33,435 nucleotides of DNA from Paracoccaceae bacterium (GTDB lineage Bacteria; Pseudomonadota; Alphaproteobacteria; Rhodobacterales; Rhodobacteraceae), in the NCBI GenBank assembly GCA_028875855.1, contig JAGWVA010000044.1, positions 1-33,435 on the forward strand, read 5' to 3'. The position numbers and the translations under genes were made by a program. Each line of letters opens with the position of its first letter. Positions within the stretch are counted from its first letter, which is position 1. A model generated the notes under the pieces. The model made no database searches. It worked only from the letters and a program-made list of their open reading frames with translations, and was not told the origin of the DNA. Of the stretch, positions 24,893 through 32,368 are shown one piece after another.

Positions 24893-26068
24893 TCAGGGCC
24901 GCTCGAGGCACATGGCGACGCCCATGCCGCCGCCGATGCACAGCGTGGCAAGGCCCTTCTTGGCCTGCGACCGCTTCATTTCGAACAGAAGCGTGTTGAG
25001 GATGCGCGCGCCCGAGGCGCCGATCGGGTGGCCAATGGCGATGGCGCCGCCGTTCACGTTCACCTTCGCAGGGTCCCAGCCCATGTCCTTGTTCACCGCG
25101 CAAGCCTGCGCGGCGAAAGCCTCGTTCGCCTCGATCACGTCGAGGTCGTCGGCCTTCCAGCCCGCCTTGGCCAGCGCCTTGCGGCTGGCAAAGATCGGAC
25201 CCACGCCCATGATTGCCGGGTCGAGGCCGGCCGTCGCATAGGACGCGATCCGGGCCAGCGGCTCGAGCCCGCGCTTTTCAGCCTCGGCCGCGCTCATCAG
25301 CAGCACCGCCGCCGCGCCGTCGTTGATGCCCGAGGCGTTGCCCGCGGTGACGCTGCCGTCCTTGGCAAACGCCGGGCGCAGCTTCTGCATCCCCTCAAGC
25401 GTCGCGCCGTGACGGATATATTCATCGGCATCGACGACGATGTCCCCCTTGCGGGTCTTCACCGTGAAGGCGACGATCTCGTCCTTGAACTTGCCGGCCT
25501 TCTGCGCCGCCTCGGCCTTGTTCTGCGAGGCCAGGGCGAATTCGTCCTGCATCTCGCGGCTGATCTGCCACTGTTGGGCGACGTTTTCCGCCGTCTGGCC
25601 CATGTGATAGCCGTTGAAGGCGTCCCACAGGCCGTCGCGGATCATGCTGTCGATCATCTTCATGTCGCCCATCTTCTGGCCCGAGCGCAGATGCGCGACA
25701 TGGGGCGCAAGGCTCATGCTTTCCTGCCCGCCCGCGGCGACGATGGCGGCATCGCCAAGCTGGATGTGCTGGGCGGCAAGAGCGACCGACCGAAGCCCCG
25801 ATCCGCAGACCTGGTTGATCGACCAGGCGGCGCTTTCCTGCGGGAAACCCGCGTTGATATGGGCCTGCCGGGCCGGGTTCTGGCCCTGACCGGCGGTCAG
25901 CACCTGGCCAAGGATGGTCTCCGAAATCTCGGACGTGTCGACACCGGCGCGGGCGGCGACTTCGGCCAGAACGGTCGCGCCAAGCTCATGCGCGGGGGTG
26001 TTGGCGAAGGCGCCGTTGAAGCTGCCCACGGCGGTGCGGGCTGCCGATACGATAACGACATTGGTCAT
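24893..26068 (-). CDS. phaA: Acetyl-CoA acetyltransferase (beta-ketothiolase)
   Basis: A 391-residue biosynthetic thiolase that condenses two acetyl-CoA to acetoacetyl-CoA. Catalytic residues are in place: C88 in [12 protein letters not shown]347 in [10 protein letters not shown] and C377 in CIGGGMGVA. Length and sequence fit PhaA closely. A GAGGA site precedes the ATG. About 100 nt upstream lies a perfect CTGC-N3-GCAG element, the type bound by PhaR. phaB follows after a hairpin. Confidence 0.96.
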   Translation of the reverse strand: MTNVVIVSAARTAVGSFNGAFANTPAHELGATVLAEVAARAGVDTSEISETILGQVLTAGQGQNPARQAHINAGFPQESAAWSINQVCGSGLRSVALAAQHIQLGDAAIVAAGGQESMSLAPHVAHLRSGQKMGDMKMIDSMIRDGLWDAFNGYHMGQTAENVAQQWQISREMQDEFALASQNKAEAAQKAGKFKDEIVAFTVKTRKGDIVVDADEYIRHGATLEGMQKLRPAFAKDGSVTAGNASGINDGAAAVLLMSAAEAEKRGLEPLARIASYATAGLDPAIMGVGPIFASRKALAKAGWKADDLDVIEANEAFAAQACAVNKDMGWDPAKVNVNGGAIAIGHPIGASGARILNTLLFEMKRSQAKKGLATLCIGGGMGVAMCLERP

Positions 26069-26167
26069 GATGGGGTCCTCTCCCTAGCCTTGCAGTGCGG
26101 CGGGGCCGGTCCCGTGCCCTCCCGTCATGCAGCGGCGCTGCGGAGGCAAAGCGCGGGGAACCCTGCG

Positions 26168-26178
26168 CTGCCATGCAG
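26168..26178. promoter_or_regulatory. PhaR-type operator CTGC-N3-GCAG upstream of phaA
   Basis: CTGCCATGCAG fits the CTGC-N3/4-GCAG element that I recall being reported for the R. sphaeroides polyhydroxybutyrate regulator PhaR, and the symmetry extends one base on each side. It lies 100-110 nt upstream of phaA in a 192-nt region that also holds two copies of CATGCAGC and a second near-match, CTGC-N4-GCAA, around 26138. Confidence 0.5.
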
Positions 26179-26231
26179 CATCCCCGATGCAGGTGCCGCG
26201 TCAAGGGCTATCTGGCCGCAGGGATGCCAAT

Positions 26232-26248
26232 CCCCGGCCCCGCCGGGG
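26232..26248 (-). terminator. GC hairpin after the EAL-domain gene
   Basis: CCCCGGC and GCCGGGG pair around a 3-base loop, just beyond the stop codon (26261) of the EAL gene read on the minus strand. There is no U-tract after it, so termination is uncertain. Confidence 0.35.
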
Positions 26249-26260
26249 GAAACCCGCCCC

Positions 26261-27091
26261 TCAGGCCGTCTTGGCCGGGGCCGTGGCCTTCCACGGCGGC
26301 ATGGTCGTCGGCGCGCCAAACAGGTAGCCCTGCAGGCAATCCACCCCCAGCTTGGCAAGGAAGGCGGCATCGCGCCCGTCTTCGACGAATTCGGCCACCG
26401 TGAACATGTCGAAATGCCGCGCGATCGAGATCAGCGCCTGGGTCAGCACCTGGTTGTCCGGGTCGCGGTGGATGTTGCGGATGAACTGCCCGTCGATCTT
26501 CAGGATGTCGAAGTAGAACTGCTTGAAGTAGCGAATCGCGGTGTAGCCCGCCCCGAAATCGTCCAGCGCGAAACTCACGCCGGTGCGCTGCAATTCCCGC
26601 ATGAAGACGCTGACGAGATCGGGCATCAGCATGGCCGAGGCTTCGGTGATTTCCAGGATCAGCCGTTCCGCCGCGGTCCGGTCGCGTTCAAGCCCTTGCA
26701 GCAGCGTCCGTTTCCAGCGGGCGTAGCCGATGGAGCGGGCCGACATGTTGATCGCAAGGCGCAGCCCCCGATCCTCTGACAGGGCCTGCAACCCCAGTTC
26801 CAGCGCGAGGCAGTCGATGACCCGGCCGATTTCGCTGGTTTCCACGACGGGCAGGAAGTCGCGGGCGGGCAGAATGCGGCCCTGATCGTCGAGGATGCGG
26901 ATCAGCCCTTCATAGAAGGCGATCTGCCCGGTTTCGCCGGCCTTTACGACAGGTTGATAGGCCAGCACCACCCGGCGGCGTTCCAGCGCGCGCCGAACGA
27001 TTGCAAGGGTTGCCCGGTCGCGTTCGGACACGGCGCAGGCAAGGGGGCTGTCAAGCCCCGGCGTCGGTAGATCGGTTACAGGTTCTGTCAT
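26261..27091 (-). CDS. EAL-domain cyclic-di-GMP phosphodiesterase
   Basis: A 276-residue cytosolic protein that is little more than one EAL domain, with no GGDEF, sensor or membrane segment. The motif reads EGL (E61) instead of EAL. The other residues needed for Mg and c-di-GMP are present: N115 (NMSARS), E147/E150 (LEITE), D177-D178 (LDDFGAGYT), K198 (LKIDG), E234 and E237 (AEFVED) and Q254 (QGYLFG). It is therefore probably an active phosphodiesterase. The ATG at 27091 has a GGAGG site. It is divergent from tag and lies upstream of phaA on the same strand, 192 nt away. Confidence 0.9.
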   Translation of the reverse strand: MTEPVTDLPTPGLDSPLACAVSERDRATLAIVRRALERRRVVLAYQPVVKAGETGQIAFYEGLIRILDDQGRILPARDFLPVVETSEIGRVIDCLALELGLQALSEDRGLRLAINMSARSIGYARWKRTLLQGLERDRTAAERLILEITEASAMLMPDLVSVFMRELQRTGVSFALDDFGAGYTAIRYFKQFYFDILKIDGQFIRNIHRDPDNQVLTQALISIARHFDMFTVAEFVEDGRDAAFLAKLGVDCLQGYLFGAPTTMPPWKATAPAKTA

Positions 27092-27196
27092 GTCAGCCTC
27101 CAGCCTCTGGGGGGACCATGAGGTCGTCGGGGTAAACATCTGGTGAAAGATCGCGTTTTGTTCTAATTTTCCGGAAATCGCATGGGGGGGAGCATC

Positions 27197-27763
27197 ATGG
27201 GCGAACGCTGCGGCTGGTGCGGGGATGACCCGCTTTACGTGGCCTATCACGACACCGAATGGGGCGTGCCCGAATGGGACAGCCGGGCGCTTTACGAAAA
27301 GCTGATCCTCGACGGATTTCAGGCCGGGCTCGCGTGGATCACGATCCTGCGCAAGCGCGACGCCTTCCGCGCGGCCTTCGAGGGCTTCCACCCCGAGCGC
27401 ATCGCCCGCTGGGGCCAGGCCGACATCGCCCGGCTGATGGGCGACGCGGGAATCGTGCGGTCTCGGGCAAAGATCGCGGCGGCGATCGGCAATGCCCAAG
27501 CCTGGGAGCGGATCGAGGCGCGCGAGGGCTTCAGCGCCTTCCTGTGGGACCGTGTCGGCGGCGCTCCGATCCGGAACCGCTTCACCGCGCAGGCCGAGGT
27601 GCCGGCGGCAACCGACCTGTCGCGCCGGATCTCGCGCGATCTCAAGGCCGAGGGGTTCAAGTTCTGCGGCCCGGTGATCGTCTATGCCTTCATGCAGGCG
27701 GTGGGCATGGTGAACGACCACCTCGTGACCTGCCCCTGTCACGAACGCGTGGCCGCGGCCTGA
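27197..27763 (+). CDS. tag: DNA-3-methyladenine glycosylase I
   Basis: A 188-residue base-excision repair enzyme that removes 3-methyladenine. The zinc site of the family is complete: C5, H18 (YHDTEWGVP), H175 and C179, matching the E. coli residues C4, H17, H175 and C179. FQAGLAWITILRKRDAFR is also characteristic. The ATG at 27197 was preferred over one at 27182 because the GGGGGAG ribosome site lies between them. A 10-bp palindrome TTTCCGGAAA (27168-27177) sits just upstream. Confidence 0.95.
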   Translation: MGERCGWCGDDPLYVAYHDTEWGVPEWDSRALYEKLILDGFQAGLAWITILRKRDAFRAAFEGFHPERIARWGQADIARLMGDAGIVRSRAKIAAAIGNAQAWERIEAREGFSAFLWDRVGGAPIRNRFTAQAEVPAATDLSRRISRDLKAEGFKFCGPVIVYAFMQAVGMVNDHLVTCPCHERVAAA

Positions 27764-27831
27764 CCCGGGGGCGCCAGGCTCGACAGGGGGCGGGGCGGTG
27801 CCTACATCTGTGTCAACCGCAGGAGATCCCG

Positions 27832-28452
27832 ATGAGCACCGCTGATTTCGACCGCTGGCAGACCCGCTTCGGCTCCACCGACGATTATGTGTTCGGTGAG
27901 GCCCCGAACCATTTCCTCGTTTCCGTCGCCGATCTGTTGCCCGCCAGCGGGCGGGTGCTGGCCGTGGCCGATGGCGAGGGGCGCAACGGTGTCTGGCTGG
28001 CCGCGCGCGGGCTCGATGTCGTCTCGCTCGACTTCTCGCCCATCGCGCAGGCGAAGGCGAAGCGGCTGGCCGAGAAGCAGGGCGTGTCGCCTGTTTTCAT
28101 CGAGGCCGACGTGCATGCCTGGGACTATCCGGAAAACACCTACGACGCGGTGGTGGAGATCTTCACGCAGTTCTCCAATCCGGCGCAGCGGGCGCAGAAA
28201 TGGGCCGGGATGCGCCGCACTCTGAAGCCGGGCGGGGTGCTGGTGATGCAGGGCTACACGCCGAGGCAGCTCGACTACGGCACCGGCGGGCCGCGGGTGC
28301 GCGAGAACCTTTACACCGAAGCGATGCTGCGCGACGCCTTCGGCGACTGGCCGATCGAGCGTCTGGTCGAGGAAGACCGCGAGATGACGGAGGGCCCCGG
28401 CCACTCCGGCATGTCGGCCGTGATCGGTCTTGTGGCGCGCAAGCCGGGCTGA
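27832..28452 (+). CDS. Class I SAM-dependent methyltransferase
   Basis: A 206-residue methyltransferase: RVLAVADGEGRNGVWLA is the cofactor loop (an unusual ADGEGRN form), DVVSLDFSP the acidic strand, EADVHAWDYPENTYDAV the next, and LKPGGVLVMQGYTP the post-motif. This resembles TehB/UbiE-like small-molecule methyltransferases of proteobacteria. The substrate cannot be told. An AGGAGA site precedes the ATG. It lies 68 nt after tag and 38 nt before the hemolysin III gene. Confidence 0.8.
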   Translation: MSTADFDRWQTRFGSTDDYVFGEAPNHFLVSVADLLPASGRVLAVADGEGRNGVWLAARGLDVVSLDFSPIAQAKAKRLAEKQGVSPVFIEADVHAWDYPENTYDAVVEIFTQFSNPAQRAQKWAGMRRTLKPGGVLVMQGYTPRQLDYGTGGPRVRENLYTEAMLRDAFGDWPIERLVEEDREMTEGPGHSGMSAVIGLVARKPG

Positions 28453-28490
28453 GGCTTTGTGCGCGGGCAAAGACCCCCTATCTATCGGGA

Positions 28491-29150
28491 ATGGCCCAAA
28501 GCAAACCGCGCCTTAACTATAGCCCCGCCGAACGGCGCAGCGATGCCGCCGTGCATGTCGCTGGCGTGGCCTTCGTAGCGGTTGCCGTTCCCGGGCTGAT
28601 CTGGATGACCTTTCATCTGGGCGCAACGCGGCAGACGCTGATCGGCGTGTCGATCTACGGCGCGACGCTGGTTGCCATGATCCTCTTCTCCGCGCTTTAC
28701 AACACTGTGGGGCAGCGGCGCTGGGGCGGGCTGCTCAAGCGTCTCGACCATTCCGCGATCTACGCGAAGATCGCCGGGACCTATACGCCGTTCATCCTTG
28801 CGCCGGGCGCACACGGCTGGCTTCTGACCGGGCTGTGGAGCGCGGCTCTGGCGGGGATCGGGTTGAAGGCGATCTCGCCCCAAAGGATGCGCTGGCTGGG
28901 GCTTGCGCTTTACCTTGGCATGGGGTGGGCCGGCATCGCGGCGGGCAGCGCCTTCTTCGGCCATCTGTCGCCCGAAGTGATCGCGCTGATCCTGATCGGG
29001 GGCGGGCTCTATACGCTCGGGGTGGTGTTTTATCTCGCCGAGCGGCTGCCGTTCCACTACACGATCTGGCACGTCTTCGTGCTGGTGGCGAGCGTGAGCT
29101 TTTACGCCGCCGTGGCGCTGCATGTCGTGCAGACGGCGCCCGCCGCCTGA
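28491..29150 (+). CDS. Hemolysin III/PAQR family membrane protein (TrhA-like)
   Basis: A 219-residue protein with seven hydrophobic segments. It carries the PAQR/HlyIII signature residues: SDAAVHVAG near the N-terminus, SALYNT, LDHSAIYAKIAGTYTPF and the C-terminal HYTIWHVFVL with its histidines. Bacterial members are implicated in membrane-lipid homeostasis; haemolytic activity is not implied. The ribosome site is weak. A bidirectional terminator follows, facing the transaminase gene. Confidence 0.88.
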   Translation: MAQSKPRLNYSPAERRSDAAVHVAGVAFVAVAVPGLIWMTFHLGATRQTLIGVSIYGATLVAMILFSALYNTVGQRRWGGLLKRLDHSAIYAKIAGTYTPFILAPGAHGWLLTGLWSAALAGIGLKAISPQRMRWLGLALYLGMGWAGIAAGSAFFGHLSPEVIALILIGGGLYTLGVVFYLAERLPFHYTIWHVFVLVASVSFYAAVALHVVQTAPAA

Positions 29151-29166
29151 GGCATCCGGAATGCGA

Positions 29167-29191
29167 AAGCGCCGACCCGAGGCCGGCGCTT
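29167..29191. terminator. Bidirectional terminator between convergent genes
   Basis: AAGCGCCG (29167-29174) pairs with CGGCGCTT (29184-29191), with two further C-G pairs inside after a single mismatch. It lies between the stops of the hemolysin III gene (29150) and the transaminase gene (29210). An imperfect T-rich stretch (CGTCCGTTTT) follows on the plus strand. Confidence 0.6.
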
Positions 29192-29209
29192 CGTCCGTTT
29201 TGACCGATC

Positions 29210-30070
29210 TCAGATCGCGGCCTTGCGCATCTCGTCGAGGTAGATCTCGCGCAGGCGGGTGGCCACGGGGCCGGGGGTGCCGCTGCCAAGCGCGACGCCG
29301 TCCACGGACACGACCGGCATCACGAAGGCCGAGGCCGAGGTGATGAAGGCCTCATCCGCCGCCTTCGCCTCGTCGATGGTGAAGGGGCGTTCCTCGATTT
29401 CCATCTGCGCCTCGCGGGCGAAGCGGACGACGGCGGCGCGGGTGATGCCGTGCAGGATCTCGGTGCCGAGCTGGCGGGTGACGATCCGGCCGCCCTTCAC
29501 GAGATAGGCGTTGTTCGACGTGCCTTCGGTGACGAAGCCGTCCTCGACCATCCAGGCGTCGTCGGCGCCGGCCTTCTTGGCCATCATCTTGCCCATCGAG
29601 GGATAGAGAAGCTGCACCGTCTTGATGTCGCGGCGGGCCCAGCGAAGGTCGTCGATCGAGATGACCTTCATCCCCACCTTCGCCTGCGGGCTGTCGGCCA
29701 GACCGGGTTTCGACTGCGTGAACATGACCAGCGTCGGTTTCACGGAGGCATCGGGGAAGGCGAAGTCGCGGTCGCCGGGGTTGCCTCGGGTGACCTGCAG
29801 ATAGATCAGCCCGTCCACGATCTCGTTTCGGGTCACCAGCTCGCGGTGGATCGCCAGCAGTTCGGCGTCGGGGCAGGGCGCGGCCATGTCGAGTTCGCCC
29901 AGCGACCGGGCAAGCCGCGCGGCGTGGCCGGCGAAGTCGATGAGCTTGCCGCCAAGGACAGAGGTGACCTCGTAGACGGCATCGGCCATCAGGAAGCCCC
30001 GGTCGAAGATCGAAACCTTGGCCTCTTCCTCGGGCAGGTATTGGCCGTTGACGTAGACGGTTCTGCTCAT
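29210..30070 (-). CDS. dat: D-amino acid aminotransferase (class IV)
   Basis: A 286-residue PLP enzyme that moves the amino group between D-amino acids and 2-oxoglutarate, giving D-glutamate or the reverse. The PLP lysine is K150 in RDIKTVQLLYPSMGK, close to K145 of the Bacillus enzyme. VYVNGQYLPEEEAKVSIFDRG at the N-terminus and EDGFVTEGTSNNAYLV are typical of D-amino acid transaminase rather than branched-chain or aminodeoxychorismate enzymes. It starts 2 nt after the dgcA stop, so it is the third gene of the dgcN-dgcA-dat operon, which fits a role in D-amino acid breakdown. Confidence 0.88.
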   Translation of the reverse strand: MSRTVYVNGQYLPEEEAKVSIFDRGFLMADAVYEVTSVLGGKLIDFAGHAARLARSLGELDMAAPCPDAELLAIHRELVTRNEIVDGLIYLQVTRGNPGDRDFAFPDASVKPTLVMFTQSKPGLADSPQAKVGMKVISIDDLRWARRDIKTVQLLYPSMGKMMAKKAGADDAWMVEDGFVTEGTSNNAYLVKGGRIVTRQLGTEILHGITRAAVVRFAREAQMEIEERPFTIDEAKAADEAFITSASAFVMPVVSVDGVALGSGTPGPVATRLREIYLDEMRKAAI

Positions 30071-30072
30071 GC

Positions 30073-31035
30073 TTATCCCCACAATGCCGCCGATGGCGGG
30101 TGAACGCCCGCCTCGTCATAGACCAGCGGATGATCGCGGTCTTCGGCCAGAAGCAGCGGGCCGTCAAGATCCACATAGGCCGCGCCCTGCGCCACAAGGG
30201 TCGCGGGCGCCATGGCGAGCGACGATCCGACCATGCAGCCGACCATCACGCCGTAGCCTTCGGCCCGGGCCAGATCGCGCAGGGCCAGCGCCTCGGTCAG
30301 CCCGCCGGTCTTGTCGAGCTTGATGTTCACCATGTCATACTTGCCGGCAAGGTCGGCGAGCGTCGCCCGGTCGTGGCAGGATTCGTCGGCGCAGACCGGG
30401 ATCGGGCGGGCGATCTCGGCCAGCGCTTCGTCGGCACCCGCAGGCAGGGGCTGTTCCACCAGCGCCACGCCCATCCGTTCCAGGTGCGGGGCGAGGTCGG
30501 CATAGATCTCGGTCGTCCAGCCTTCGTTGGCGTCCACGATGATCTTCGACCTCGGCGCCCCCGCGCGCACGGCGGCCAGCCGGTGCATGTCGTCGGCTGT
30601 GCCGAGCTTGATCTTGAGAAGCGGCCGATGGGCGTTCTTCGCGGCCTCGGCCCGCATCCGGTCTGGATCGTCCAGCGACAGGGTGAAGGCCGTGACCATC
30701 GGCTGCGGCGCAGGCAGGCCCGCGAGGTCCCAGACCCGCTTGCCCGCCCTCTTGGCTTCCAGATCCCACAGGGCGCAATCCACCGCGTTGCGGGCCGCGC
30801 CGGGGGGCAGGGCGTCTTGCAGGTCGCGGCGCGAGATGCCGGCGGGCAGTCCCTCGATCTGGGCGGCCACGCTGTCGAGGCTTTCGCCGTAGCGCGCATA
30901 GGGCACGCATTCGCCGCGCCCCGCGATCCCGCCGCGTTCGACGGTGACGGTCAGAACCTTCGCCTCGGTTCGCGACCCGCGAGAGATGGTGAAGACCTGC
31001 GCAAGGCGGAAGGTGTCGCGGGTGAGGGTGATCAT
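30073..31035 (-). CDS. dgcA: N-acetyl-D-glutamate racemase / dipeptide epimerase-like enzyme
   Basis: A 320-residue enolase-superfamily protein (muconate-lactonizing subgroup). Catalytic lysines lie in KIK (K141, K143) and NIKLDKTGG (K239). Metal ligands are D168 (VDANEGW), E194 (VEQPLP) and D217 (ADES). Such proteins are usually named L-Ala-D/L-Glu epimerase. Next to a DUF1611 gene they correspond to DgcA, the racemase that converts N-acetyl-D-glutamate to N-acetyl-L-glutamate in the D-glutamate pathway of marine Proteobacteria. Context therefore favours DgcA over a murein-peptide epimerase. A GGACCGCC segment precedes the ATG. It follows dgcN by 69 nt and precedes dat by 2 nt. Confidence 0.82.
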   Translation of the reverse strand: MITLTRDTFRLAQVFTISRGSRTEAKVLTVTVERGGIAGRGECVPYARYGESLDSVAAQIEGLPAGISRRDLQDALPPGAARNAVDCALWDLEAKRAGKRVWDLAGLPAPQPMVTAFTLSLDDPDRMRAEAAKNAHRPLLKIKLGTADDMHRLAAVRAGAPRSKIIVDANEGWTTEIYADLAPHLERMGVALVEQPLPAGADEALAEIARPIPVCADESCHDRATLADLAGKYDMVNIKLDKTGGLTEALALRDLARAEGYGVMVGCMVGSSLAMAPATLVAQGAAYVDLDGPLLLAEDRDHPLVYDEAGVHPPSAALWG

Positions 31036-31104
31036 GGCGGTCCTTTCACGGTAGAGCCGAAGCGTCGCGCGGGCGCGGGCGGGGGTCAAGGCCCGCGCCT
31101 GCCC

Positions 31105-32106
31105 TCAGATCGCCGCCAGCGCGTCCACCAGCCGATCCGCGCCATGACGGAAGGGATCGACGGTCGGCAAACCCATCCGGCCCTCGACCTCGGACAGATA
31201 GGCGCGGGCGTCGGCCTCGGTCATGTGCTGCGTGTTGATCGAGATGCCCACCACCTGACAGGCCGGGTTCGCCACCCGCGCCAGCGCCAGCGCGGTGTCG
31301 CGCAAAGCCTCGAGCGAGGGCAGCGCATAGCCCGGCAGGCCGCGCATATGCGCCCGCGTCGGCTCGTGGCACAGGATCAGCGCGTCGGGTTGCCCGCCAT
31401 GCACCAACGCCATCGTCACCCCGGAATAAGAGACGTGGAACAGGCTGCCCTGTCCCTCGATCAGGTCCCAGTGATCGGGGTCGTTGTCGGGCGTCAGCCA
31501 TTCGACCGACCCGGCCATGAAATCCGCGATCACCGCATCCAGCGGCACGCCGTCGCCGGTGATCAGGATGCCGGTCTGGCCCGTTGCGCGGAAGGTCGAT
31601 TTCATCCCGCGCGCCCGCATCGTCCTGTCCATCGCCAGCGCGGTATACATCTTGCCCACCGAACAATCGGTGCCCACCGCAAGGCACCGCTTGCCCGTCC
31701 GCTTCACGCCGTTGGCGATCGGGTATTTCACCGAAGGCACCCGCACGTCATGCAGCTTGCGGTCATGGCGTGCGGCCGTCGCGACAAGGTCGGCCTCGTC
31801 CCGCAGCAGGTTGTGAAGGCCGCTTGCGATGTCGAAGCCCTGTTCCAGCGCGGTGTGCAGGACGGCCTTCCACGTTTCGGAAATCACCCCGCCACGGTTC
31901 GCCACGCCGATGACCAGCGTGCGGGCACCCTTGGCATGGGCCTCGGCCAGATCCATGTCCGGCAGCTTCATGTCGGCCTTGCAGCCCTCCATCCGATACT
32001 GGCCAAGCGCGAATTCCGGCCGCCAGTCGCGGATGCCTTGCGCCACCTTGGCGGCAAGCTGGTCCGGGGCGTCCCCGAGGAAAAGGAGGTAGGGCGTCTG
32101 GATCAT
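31105..32106 (-). CDS. dgcN: D-glutamate N-acetyltransferase (DUF1611)
   Basis: A 333-residue cytosolic protein of the DUF1611 family. It has a Rossmann-like N-terminal domain (TLVIGVANRGG at about 63-73) and a C-terminal P-loop domain with GTDCSVGK (145-152), RATGQTGILI and EGQGSLFHVSYSGVT. DUF1611 proteins paired with a DgcA racemase have been shown to acetylate D-glutamate (DgcN). It is the first gene of the operon and is divergent from mcl1. The acetyl donor and substrate here are inferred from the pairing with dgcA. Confidence 0.8.
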   Translation of the reverse strand: MIQTPYLLFLGDAPDQLAAKVAQGIRDWRPEFALGQYRMEGCKADMKLPDMDLAEAHAKGARTLVIGVANRGGVISETWKAVLHTALEQGFDIASGLHNLLRDEADLVATAARHDRKLHDVRVPSVKYPIANGVKRTGKRCLAVGTDCSVGKMYTALAMDRTMRARGMKSTFRATGQTGILITGDGVPLDAVIADFMAGSVEWLTPDNDPDHWDLIEGQGSLFHVSYSGVTMALVHGGQPDALILCHEPTRAHMRGLPGYALPSLEALRDTALALARVANPACQVVGISINTQHMTEADARAYLSEVEGRMGLPTVDPFRHGADRLVDALAAI

Positions 32107-32368
32107 GGCGGCTCTCCGGTTGCTTTGGGAAAGGATGCGCGAAAATCCGGGGGATTTCATTGATGTCTTGCGTCCCGTTGGGGCCATCAGCGCAAGATTA
32201 TCCGAACATCCTGAGAAAACGTCGAAGAAAGCCGCGCAAGGGGTGGGGCCGGCTTTGGCGGCGATGCAGCAGGAAGATGCTGCGCCGCAAAATCATGCTT
32301 GTATGGAGTCACGCAACATAATAACCAAATAAAACGATCCAGAGAAATTTAGTTATCCGGAGAAGTCG
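32107..32368. promoter_or_regulatory. Divergent promoter region of dgcN and mcl1
   Basis: A 262-nt gap with no convincing gene. It holds an inverted repeat TCTTGCG-N18-CGCAAGA (32166-32197), further CGCAA half-sites at 32235, 32286 and 32312, and a second inverted repeat GCAGCA-N6-TGCTGC (32266-32283). CATAAT (32317-32322) is a plausible -10 element for mcl1. The regulator is not identified. Confidence 0.45.

Noticed and set aside
24365-26779. Very long open frame (804 codons) on the plus strand across phaB, phaA and the EAL gene
   Set aside because: It is antisense to three certain genes, has low-complexity Arg/His/Gly-rich content and no domain; GC-rich third positions keep it open.
27168-27177. 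Palindrome TTTCCGGAAA upstream of tag as an Ada-type or repressor operator
   Set aside because: Ten base pairs only, no known matching regulator, and no second copy seen; mentioned under tag but not claimed as a site.
32105-32332. 75-codon frame on the plus strand between dgcN and mcl1
   Set aside because: Its start lies inside the dgcN start codon region without a ribosome site, and it covers the promoter repeats.
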